64,000 nt of DNA from Diogma glabrata (Eukaryota > Arthropoda > Insecta > Diptera > Cylindrotomidae): contig OY856186.1 in NCBI GenBank assembly GCA_963693315.1, forward strand, positions 305,986,661 to 306,050,660, in the 5' to 3' direction. Below are positions 1-7,989 of this stretch, one piece after another. Position 1 is the first letter of the stretch, and every line of letters starts with the position of its first letter. The notes beneath the pieces are model-generated. The model searched no databases. It saw only the letters and a list, made by a program, of their open reading frames with translations, and was not told the origin of the DNA. The translations under genes were made by a program, and so were the position numbers.

Positions 1-74
1 AAATCCGGGTGATTTTGGTGGTAATAAATTTTTAGAAATTTGACAAGATAAAATTAATTTTATTTTATTTTCAG

Positions 75-1171
75 AATTCTCCATGCAAGAAGAATATGTT
101 CTTTCGGACCCCGAAGATTTGGTTCAAAATGAACCTGAAATAAATTATAATGCGGGTGGGATTGATTCTGGTAGTTGTTTCTGCAAGTAGAATTTTAAAA
201 AGCATATTTAATAACATTATTTTAATTTGCAGAACTCCTAATAGAATTGGTAAAAGCACGCCCAGGATTGTGGAACCTCAAAGATCCCACCTACAAAAAT
301 CGTAATCTGAGCCGCAGTTATGGGGAGAGGTATTAACAAAATTAATTAGGTAATTGAAATATAATTTAGTTATGTTGATACTGTAAAAATTATTTACATG
401 AATTATTATAACTTATAGATATGGACATTAATAAAAAAACCGGGAAACCGTCCGCAAAAGATGGGATTACCTGCGAACAACCTATGTGAAAAGTAAATCC
501 ATACAGCCCAGTGGATCTGCTGCTCCTTTACGGCCAAGAAAGCACTTCAGGTTCACAAATATGAGCTTTGTAGACGACGTGTCGAAACCGCGAACGTAAG
601 GCTATAAAATAAAATTCATAAAATAATTTATTTGTAATGCCCACATTTTTTATTAGGACAAAAACAATATGCAATTTTGAAGAGGATTCAAGTATATTTT
701 CTTTTTTTGTGGCAGTGGATCAGTCGATCAGTCTTCACCCAGTAGTCGCTCAAATCCACTCAAAAGAGCTCGTACAGATTATGGTAATAATTTTTATTTA
801 ATTGATTTGGATATAAATTCAATTGTGTCGACTGTCGGCACTTGGCGAAACGTTTTAATATAAATTAAATTATTTGCGAAATAAAAACAAGTGTTATCAA
901 TCTTTAATTTATATTGATTTGGATATGTTAATCACTTTACTTTATATTTACAAAAAAAAATTATATTTTATTCGTTATTTTTCAGAAAATGATAATTTAA
1001 ATATAAAAAAGAAGCACAGAATTCAGAAAGGCAGCCAAAGACATCCAATGTATTGTTCGGGGAAATGTTAGTGGCCGATTTAAACAGGGTTCCTCAAACA
1101 GTTGTTTCACAACTAAAACTACAAATAATGGAACTAGTAAGTAAAGAAGTTAACATTTATTGTAATGAATA
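75..1171 (+). pseudogene. MADF/BESS-type accessory gene of a Harbinger element, multi-exon remnant
   Basis: Exon-like blocks lie between plausible GT/AG sites: about 75-171, 233-329, 420-595, 716-782 and 985-1171. Block 2 reads LIELVKARPGLWNLKDP and block 3 reads VRKRWDYLRTTYVKSKS, which are the first and last helices of a MADF (Myb/SANT-like DNA-binding) domain. The last block reads LVADLNRVPQTVVSQLKLQI, which fits a BESS protein-interaction motif. A Ser-rich linker with KRARTDY lies between. Two in-frame TAA codons just before the third-block match suggest decay or a misplaced exon edge. It faces the Harbinger transposase at 1225-2420. Harbinger elements usually carry a transposase plus a Myb/SANT-like protein, so this is probably the DNA-binding partner. 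The 5' end may lie outside the window. Confidence 0.6.
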
Positions 1172-1224
1172 AACTTATTTATTATTAAAAAAAATTTGTT
1201 TTCTTAACATAATTTTGGTTTTAA

Positions 1225-2420
1225 TTAAATTTTATCCCATTGCCAGTCAACCGAGCCGCTACCAACAAAGTGTGTTTTAAATTTTTTCCTTGTGGTTTTC
1301 CCTACAAGTAATGGGTTTGTCCTTCTAACTTCTAAGGGCATGAAGCTCTTGGATTCTTTTCTCCAGTATCCGGGTACAGTTTGCCCATTAATATCGTTAT
1401 CCACCAAACCGGGAGAAATATAATCAGAATGAGGGCATTGTCGAAGCCAATTGTGTAAACATACACTTGCTTCAATGATATTTTCAACGGTGGAAACATC
1501 GGCTTTTATAGTTGTCCTAAATATTCGCCACTTTGTACTCAGTATTCCAAATACATTCGCGATTACTCTTCTAGCTCGGCTTAAGCGATAGTTGAAAATT
1601 CGTTGTTGTGTAGTCAAGTTTCTGATGCTATATGGTTTCATCATATTTTCCATTAAAGAAAAAGCATCGTCAACTACAAAAACGAATGGACAACTTTTTA
1701 AGTCCTCTGCAACATCACACGCCTCTGGAATTCTGAAGCATTGTATTAATATGGATTTCTCTTTTATTACAACAAAGTCTTACGGTAGAGATTTATTGTA
1801 GAATTTTTGACCAAAACTACTAGCACGAAATATGCCACCATCACTTTGTCTACCGGCTGCCCTAATGTCACAGGATATGAAATTATAATTGTGGTCACAT
1901 ACGGCTAGAAGTACCACGGAATGGGATTTCTTATAATTAAACTGTGGTTTCTCTGATAATCCGATGCACTGATGTCGGGGAGCACTTATAAGATAGTGCT
2001 AAACTACGCTGAGATTCTCCAGTAGCTAAATATCTTTGAGAAAACGAAAATTATGCATTTTTATGTAATAAATTTAAAATTATTTTACCTTAACGTTATG
2101 TTATAGCCAACCGTATATCAACACTTATAGGCTCCCGCATTAATGTTTCCTTTTTAATAATTGGGCCAACTAGCAAAATCAATTCTTCAAACTTGCTAGC
2201 ACTCATCCTCATATAATTATTAAATAACATATCGTCTAACATTTTTAATCTTTTAACTATAGTGGTATGAGCACCACTTTCATCCCTTTTTTTGTAGAAC
2301 GGTCGAACCCAATACTTTTTTTCCGTTTAACAGGTGGATGTTCATCAACTTCGCTTTCATTTTCACTGCTTGAAAATATAACATTATATATCAATAACAA
2401 ATCTTCAACACTATCCATTT
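1225..2420 (-). pseudogene. PIF/Harbinger (HARBI1-like, DDE_Tnp_4) transposase, decayed
   Basis: On the minus strand, 1653-1225 is an open 142-codon C-terminus with YRLSRARRVIANVFGIL and KWRIFRTTI, the hallmark after the last catalytic acid of DDE_Tnp_4. Upstream pieces in other frames read YLATGESQRSLALSYK (near 2030-1985), LIKKETLMREPISVDIRLAI (near 2155-2100) and a start MDSVEDLLLIY at 2420. An AT-rich intron-like segment with AG at its end lies near 2095-2035. At least one frameshift near 2270 and stop codons break the gene. DNA cleavage and joining of Harbinger ends is the family role. It converges tail-to-tail on the MADF/BESS gene, with only about 50 bp between the ends. Confidence 0.8.
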
Positions 2421-2636
2421 TATTATAATTAATAAACTACTTAGTACTTATATCCTTGTATATTTTCAAAATTACTGTGAAATAAAAAATAGTTAGTTGG
2501 TATTATTACTATAATACGATTACGATACTATATTACGATTAAAAGTTTCCAATTATCCGAGATTTTAACTATCCGGATATCGAATGGTATGTAAAGTAAT
2601 TATCCGGATATCCGGATAATAATCCGGATAGTGGAT

Positions 2637-3240
2637 TTAAATAAAAACAATATGTAGTTTTAAAAAATAAAAATTAGTTAACTTATTTTCATCTGAAAAA
2701 TAATATTTTAAAAATACAAGAGCTTTGAACATTGGAAACTGCAACCAATTTCTAGTTTTCGTTAAGAAGATACTAGCAACCGAAAAGACTCTCAGTTTCG
2801 TTCGAAGTAGGTTGAATGGCATTCAAAGCATCAAACAGGTTTCTAGGTAAGGAGTGAGTGTTTTATTTATGCTTTTATAAATTAAATTCCTTGTCCAGTG
2901 AAGAATAATTATTTTAACGATTAACTTTACTATGTATTTTCGATTGGTGAAATCGTATTTTTCAATTCCATGAGTAAAGTACATTCGGTAAGTTCGGTCG
3001 GAGTTGGAGAATTTTCATTTTCCTTAACTTCTTGTTCCGCCATTTTCAACTTAACATTTTCGGTTGTTTTGGTATCCGGAAACAAACTTTTTATTAACGT
3101 TTTCGCATAACTGATGGCTTATGATTTAGAAATATAACTAAAATCGTCAAAATTATTATTTTGGAATAGTATTAAATTCTCCACCAACATCATTAATGAA
3201 ACTGGCTCAACATTTCTCGTTTTGTTAATAGACTGCCTTA
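2637..3240 (-). pseudogene. hAT transposase C-terminal region, decayed
   Basis: The minus strand reads RNLFDALNAIQPTSNETES followed, one frame away, by FSVASIFLTKTRNWLQFP and FKALVFLKYYF. This is the hAT dimerisation domain (usual form: xERxFSxAGxxxTxxRNRLxxxxxxxLxFLK). Upstream pieces (RQSINKTRNVEPVSLMML and others) are in broken frames. The catalytic part is missing or unrecognisable. It sits within the hAT element 2540-5743 close to the left end, as expected for its own transposase read toward that end. Confidence 0.65.
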
Positions 3241-3432
3241 ATGTGATTAACTTTAAATATTTTCAAATTACAAAAAATTGAACCGTAAATTATGACACGG
3301 CAAAAATACTGTTTTTTATATGTAAATAAATTACACTTCTATAAATTCAAATTCGAAACAATTGCTGGAATGATAATTTTTAGATCAACCTAACGAAATC
3401 GTCTAAATGAAAAATAGTAGATTGTATATTAA

Positions 3433-3510
3433 GAGCAGAAAGTACTACATTGCTGCTCGTGCATGAAAATTGTAGCAATCATGTCAGAGCAGCAATGTTA
3501 CTTTCTGCTC
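3433..3510. repeat. Short inverted repeat (24-26 bp arms)
   Basis: GAGCAGAAAGTACTACATTG with GCTGCTC is mirrored by GAGCAGCAATGTTACTTTC with TGCTC, separated by about 28 bp. The arms differ by one 2-bp gap. It could form a hairpin, or be the remnant of a tiny foldback insertion. Confidence 0.55.
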
Positions 3511-3512
3511 AA

Positions 3513-3993
3513 ACCCAGGTAGGAACTGCCAATGTTAAACAATGGGCTAACCTCGGGCCAGTATTGGCGAGCCAAGCCTTGGCTAGTTAACTTCGGCTTT
3601 AGTCTGGACCAGTTGTAAATGCCTAAACTGAACCAAGATTCAGTTTATTATATTACACGTTATTCGCCAGCTGGTTATGCATTGTTATAGTGATTGTAAG
3701 TTTCATGAAATTTATATTTTTGAAATAAGTCATGAAATATTTCAAAAAAGTTTTGTATGGGTGTTTTGTTATGCCAGATTTTGTCTGATTTGCACGACTT
3801 GGCCCGAGTCTGATTTGCCAGACTAGGCCCAAGTCTGATTTGCCAGACTTGGCCCAAGTCTGGTTTGCCAGTCTTGGCCCCAGGACATCATTCCAAGCTT
3901 TGGCCGTTTGAAAATGTTAAGTCTGGTCCAAACCCCAAAAGCTATGGCGCCGTCTTGGCCCAGCCTTGGCCCATTAGCTAATTCTTACCCGGG
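3513..3993. repeat. TGGCCCA-rich dispersed repeat, copy 1 (MITE-like)
   Basis: It contains three to four degenerate units of GACTTGGCCCAAGTCTGATT around 3780-3885. The ends are roughly inverted: CCCAGGTAGGAACTGCCAA on the left and CCCGGGTAAGAATTAGCTAA read inward from the right. A related copy lies on the opposite strand at 57445-58861. For example, the stretch near 3540-3650 matches the reverse complement of 58030-58130. No coding potential is visible, so it is best seen as a non-autonomous DNA element or MITE with an internal minisatellite. Confidence 0.6.
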
Positions 3994-4062
3994 AAGTATA
4001 CATACTATTTTTTTAACGACTGCCGACAAATGCGATCAAAGTTGCAAAGGAGGCATTTATTT

Positions 4063-4857
4063 GTTAAAATGCAATATTTGAAAATATACTTTTTACTGTT
4101 TATTTTTAAATTTATTTATAATAATAAAACTTCCTTATAGTAACAATTTGATTTTTATTTTTTATTTTTTATTTTAAAGAATATCGATTTCGACTTACGT
4201 CATCCTCAGTTCTTAAATTATTATTACAATTTTTGCTTAAACTATTACTTATATACTATTTCAAATGCTGTTTTTTATTATTACGTCATATATTTTGTTA
4301 GTTTTAGTGTTGATTTTATCATTTAAAATATTGTTATTGTTTTTATGTTTATATATCTCTATTTCTTCCAGTCTATCTAGATTTTGTCCTTTTCTTTTTT
4401 TATGTAATATGGTTAAATTTGTGTTGATATTGGTGTATTTGTGTTTTTCTATTTTCAAATGTTGGGCATGGGCAAAATAGAAAAACACAAATACACCAAT
4501 ATCAACACAAATTTAACCATATTACATAAAAAAAGAAAAGGACAAAATCTAGATAGACTGGAAGAAATAGAGATATATAAACATAAAAACAATAACAATA
4601 TTTTAAATGATAAAATCAACACTAAAACTAACAAAATATATGACGTAATAATAAAAAACAGCATTTGAAATAGTATATAAGTAATAGTTTAAGCAAAAAT
4701 TGTAATAATAATTTAAGAACTGAGGATGACGTAAGTCGAAATCGATATTCTTTAAAATAAAAAATAAAAATCAAATTGTTACTATAAGGAAGTTTTATTA
4801 TTATAAATAAATTTAAAAATAAACAGTAAAAAGTATATTTTTAAATATTGCATTTTA
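4063..4857. repeat. 0.8-kb near-perfect palindrome (arms about 385 bp)
   Basis: The left arm ends at 4455, the 18-bp spacer is 4456-4473, and the right arm starts at 4474. The arms look essentially identical apart from one 7-bp length difference in a T/A-rich run near 4160. Mirror-image ORFs of 69-75 codons on both strands are by-products of this symmetry. Each arm carries a hammerhead-like motif (separate entry). The symmetry suggests a recent inverted duplication or a foldback element. Confidence 0.85.
4715..4752 (+). ncRNA. Hammerhead-ribozyme-like motif in the palindrome
   Basis: The order is AAGAA, CTGAGGA, an extra T, GAC-GTAA-GTC, GAAA, TCGATA, TTCTT. CTGANGA and GAAA are the hammerhead core boxes, GAC/GTC would form stem II with a GTAA loop, and AAGAA/TTCTT would form stem I as in type I ribozymes. 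Such motifs are known from Penelope-like elements and retrozymes. The inserted T and the tiny stem III make activity uncertain. The mirror copy is on the minus strand at about 4177-4214. Confidence 0.35.
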
Positions 4858-5028
4858 ATTCAAAAGTGACAAAAGCACACAAACAGTGAATAATATGGAA
4901 AACCATAATAACACATATATTTATTTGTTGTTTAAGAAACGTATCGGACGGCAAGTTAAAATTTTAAATTAATAAATTTAAAAATTATACAGAGTTTATA
5001 TCTATTTTTAAATAAAAATAATTTAAAA

Positions 5029-5385
5029 TGAGCAGTAGTAATGAAAGTGATACAATTAGCACTTCACCTCATATAAAAGAAACAGCCAACAATTTAACTT
5101 TCGATCTGTTGCCTGGAAAATCTAAAATCTAAATTGGTGTAAGAACAAAAAAACAGGAAATTTTTATTCTGAAGATGTGTTTTTGCTATATTTTGGTGAA
5201 CTATCGCAGACAAAAAAGTGGTCAAGACAAAATGTGGTCAAATTATTCAATGTTAAAATATACATTCATCGGATATTAGTTAATATAAAAGATTTATGCC
5301 TTTTATAAAAAAGAAGCCCTCGGGTTATAGAGCCAAAAAATCAAAAGTGTTTTGGGGAGAAGAAATTAATAAATTTTAATATTAT
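5029..5385 (+). pseudogene. Tyrosine-recombinase-like (Crypton-type) N-terminal fragment
   Basis: From an ATG at 5029 the frame reads MSSSNESDTISTSPHIKE, then LTFDLLPGKSKI and a stop. A shifted frame continues SEDVFLLYFGELSQTKKW, and a third reads IKKKPSGYRAKKSKVFWGEE. The spacing and words (LLPxKSK, then YFxEL, then KKxSxGYxxKKSKVF) match the SAM-like N-terminal region of Crypton/tyrosine-recombinase proteins that are common in insect genomes. The catalytic domain is absent. It lies just right of the palindrome, inside the hAT element, and may be an independent insertion. Confidence 0.45.
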
Positions 5386-5751
5386 GTCTTTGTCCATTAT
5401 CTCTTTAGTTTTACTTGAGTTTTTACTTTCCGACTAAGAGCAGAAAAAATTAAAAAATGCTCGCCAAACAGCAAAAGTCGACTTTCTGTTTTAAACTGGT
5501 AGATTATTTTCTATGACAGCCGTTAAAAAACTAAGTTTTAGATTTACTAAACGAAAACGTCTATTATGAAAAAATTAGTAGTAGCTGATTAAAATTTTTA
5601 AAAAGGTAAATAGCGCAAACAATTTTTTTTGCTTTAATTTAGTTATCCGGATTTTTGTGAGAATTAACCGGATATCGGATAGCAAAATTTTTACGAATTA
5701 TCCGGATAATTCCAATCCGGCTTAAACCGGATTGGAAACACTAATTACGAT

Positions 5752-6480
5752 TACTATAATTTACAATTGAATGAATTAATTTTAGGTTATGAGCTTTCGG
5801 AATGTCAAAATGCAATAGTTAAAATTCGGAATTACAAGTTATAGCTTTTTCATTCCCTCTTTAAGTTGGAATGGAAATGGAATGGAAATGGAATGGAATG
5901 GAAACCATGGAAACCATGCATAAAACAATAAAGCAAAAAGGTGATAATATAACAGATGCCGATGTTACAAGAAATGGTTTTGTTTTAGGGAATTTCCAAC
6001 ATTTCTTTTGTGAAATAAAATAATATTTCCAGAGGTTGGAAATACCAAAATATATTAATATTAATTTAGTTTTGAAGAGAGTAATGGTAGTTAATTTCGG
6101 ACGTTGTAATAAGAAAGTTTAAAAAATTGATGAATAAATAAAATTTATATTCTTTAAAAAAAGTTTTTATTGTTTATATATTTAAACCTACTACACTAAG
6201 TCCACTATGACTTTGAGCAATCATATTGATTTATTCCCTGTTTTGCTTTAAAAACAAAAAGGTCAAAAATAATTCAATTGGTGTGTTACATTAAAAGAAA
6301 AAAAAAATTAAAAAAGTAAATTTTAGTTTTGTTAGGAAAGTAAAATTTCAAGTAATATTTCAAGAAGGGAAAGCACACAAACCAGCCTTATATGATGAAG
6401 ATTCACATCACAGCGGTTCGACAACTATTAAATTACACAAGTTAGTTTTATTATTATTAATAATATTAACAATTTTTTCA
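5752..6480. other. Non-coding stretch with a short GGAAT-type repeat
   Basis: AT-rich with no credible ORF. The segment 5866-5918 repeats GGAATGGAAATGGAATGG. The right part probably holds the start of the LTR whose 3' end is at about 6611, but I could not fix the left LTR boundary. Confidence 0.5.
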
Positions 6481-6622
6481 TGTTTTATTAACATTTAAAT
6501 GTCAGGCTAGATATCTGTACATAAGAGATTCCCAATTCCATCATTTGTTGCGGAGCAGTGTAATCTCGTAATATAAATTTGGTTTTAAAATAAGTTGTTA
6601 TAAAAAGTTCAATACAACAAAG

Positions 6623-6640
6623 TGGCGCCGAAACAGGGAC
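6623..6640 (+). promoter_or_regulatory. Primer-binding site of gypsy copy 1
   Basis: TGGCGCCGAAACAGGGAC is identical to the site at 33172-33189. It resembles tRNA-Lys-type primer sites (TGGCGCC...ACAGGGAC) but is not an exact match to one I can quote. It lies about 11 bp after the LTR end motif. Confidence 0.7.
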
Positions 6641-6799
6641 CCTGGGCGAATACCGTAACAACGGTGATTTTTTTTGTGTTATTCTGGCGCGAATTATTGG
6701 GTGTGTAAACCAGTTTTGGTTTGAGTTTGATTTTTTTTTAATTTTGCATTTTGCTAATATTTTTGATAAACCAGTTATTGGTTTTTTTTTAAATTTTCT

Positions 6800-7324
6800 T
6801 TGGATTTGTGTTTTTTTGAGAAAAGGTATACGTGTAAGCGGCAGGGGTCTGTGAAGGATGGTAGATATGTGGTGGCCCGGTCCTTGTTTAATGGAGTACA
6901 AAACGTACATGCCATTGGGAAGGATTGGGGTGTTAGAGAGATGGGTCGGTGGGGAGAGTTGGAACCGTGGGCTGTAGAGGAAGTAGTAGAAGCAGCAGAG
7001 GAAGTAGAGGAAGGGGTAGATGTGGTCAAGATGTTGGTTCAAAAAGAGCTGCTGGAACTGGTTTTTCAAGTGTTGGATCGGCAGGAAAGACGTCGGCTGA
7101 AGGAATTGGAAAGGACCAGGAGAAGATGGAGGGAGAAGAAGGTAAGAAGGAAGAGACAGAAGGCAGCGTGGTTAGCCGAGGAGGTGGAGTTCTCTTCGGT
7201 TATGCACGCATACGCGGAGATATTAGCCGAAGAGAACGCCATCTTCGCGGCTGATCACAGGCGGGAGAACCCTAGACGGTGGCTCGGGCCACAGGCCCCC
7301 GTGAATAATTGTACATATTTGTAA
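6800..7324 (+). CDS. Leader accessory ORF of the gypsy family, copy 1
   Basis: 175-codon frame between primer-binding site and the missing gag. Internal words CKRQG, VARSLFNGVQNV, LLELVFQVLDRQERRRLKE and RRRWREKKVRRKRQK align in the same order with the ORF at 33556-34023 (CKRQQ, VRSLFNGVQIV, LLEQLIQDL, WRERKRVSRNRK). The C-terminal half is strongly Arg/Lys-rich and is preceded by a Leu-rich stretch. The ATG corresponding to the start in copy 2 is changed here, so the true start is unclear. I do not recognise the family. The basic region suggests RNA binding or nuclear targeting, which is inference only. Confidence 0.5.
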   Translation: MDLCFFEKRYTCKRQGSVKDGRYVVARSLFNGVQNVHAIGKDWGVREMGRWGELEPWAVEEVVEAAEEVEEGVDVVKMLVQKELLELVFQVLDRQERRRLKELERTRRRWREKKVRRKRQKAAWLAEEVEFSSVMHAYAEILAEENAIFAADHRRENPRRWLGPQAPVNNCTYL

Positions 7325-7493
7325 ATAGTTGTATATAGTGTTATTGTACATAAATTGTATATAGTTTTGTAAATAGCATTTGGTAAAAAATACGTTGTAG
7401 TACAACTTTTTTTGAAACTTTTTTTGTTGTACATGGATTTAGAATTTCTTTTTGTTGTACATTATTTGAGTATTCAAATTTGGATTGTAAATA
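7310..7493 (+). promoter_or_regulatory. Cluster of seven TGTANATA (Pumilio-type) motifs, copy 1
   Basis: Exact TGTANATA occurs at 7310, 7320, 7330, 7345, 7356, 7368 and 7486, with near matches TGTACATG/TGTACATT at about 7428 and 7456. UGUANAUA is the core RNA motif of Pumilio/PUF proteins. The cluster follows the leader ORF directly, as it does in gypsy copy 2. Protein binding is inferred, not shown. Confidence 0.5.
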
Positions 7494-7499
7494 GGGGTG

Positions 7500-7925
7500 G
7501 AGGACTAATTAATTAAAATAAATCAAAACTTGGTCTGATTTAATTACATAACATAACCTTATTTTGATGGTTATTAAATTTGATGTAATTGAATTTTATT
7601 TGTTCTTTGGAAAATGTCTATTGCGTCATCAAGTTACATTGCTTACATATGTGCTACTATTGTGCTTCAAGTTGCATTGCTTATGTACAGGCTATTATTT
7701 GTTAAGTCATCTTTCATATGTTGACAGTTTCGTCTAATCATCGTTAATCTGCATTATTATTGTGTCACCAAGTTATATTTCTTACATATGTGCTACTATT
7801 GTGTCATCAAGATTACATTGCTTACATATGTGCTAAGATTGTTTACATAAAGTCATCATTAAAACAAAAATATATTTATTCAAGTTATAATTAATTATAA
7901 TTGTTTCCATATTGACGAGGTTGCA
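7500..7925. repeat. Degenerate 39-bp tandem repeats (about 7620-7845)
   Basis: Four imperfect units share ATTGTGTCATCAAG, TTACATTGC and TTACATATGTGCTA, with a spacer between the second and third. The rest of the stretch is AT-rich without an ORF. Confidence 0.5.
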
Positions 7926-7989
7926 GATCCAAAACCTTCATCATCGTTATCATCTCAATCATACAGTCCACTACTTTATATTGGAGCTG

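Larger units (their letters stand above)
2540..5743. mobile_element. hAT DNA transposon with 8-bp target duplication, itself hit by other insertions
   Basis: The ends are TAAAAGTTTCCAATTATCC on the left and, read inward from the right, TAGTGTTTCCAATCCGG; both are followed by subterminal copies of TATCCGGATA. The octamer ATTACGAT flanks both ends (2532-2539 and 5744-5751), the 8-bp duplication expected of hAT. Inside are a hAT transposase C-terminus on the minus strand, a TGGCCCA-rich repeat, a large palindrome and a recombinase-like fragment. The flanking sequences join into one AT-rich stretch that probably belongs to the Harbinger element on the left, so this hAT is younger than that element. 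Confidence 0.75.
6481..7500 (+). mobile_element. Gypsy-type LTR retroelement, copy 1: end of 5' LTR plus leader only
   Basis: The LTR signature TAAGAGATTCCCAAT (6504) and AAAAGTTCA (about 6603-6611) is followed by a primer-binding site at 6623, a reading frame at about 6800-7324 and a cluster of TGTANATA motifs. The same order occurs at 33041-34410 in the larger gypsy copy, which continues into gag and pol. Nothing matching gag follows here, so the copy is truncated at about 7500. Confidence 0.65.

Noticed and set aside
4261..4668. Four ORFs of 69-75 codons with identical proteins on both strands
   Set aside because: They are mirror products of the palindrome at 4063-4857 and have no independent coding evidence.
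6488..7069. Minus-strand ORF of 193 codons
   Set aside because: Shadow of the leader ORF and primer-binding region on the other strand; no family match.
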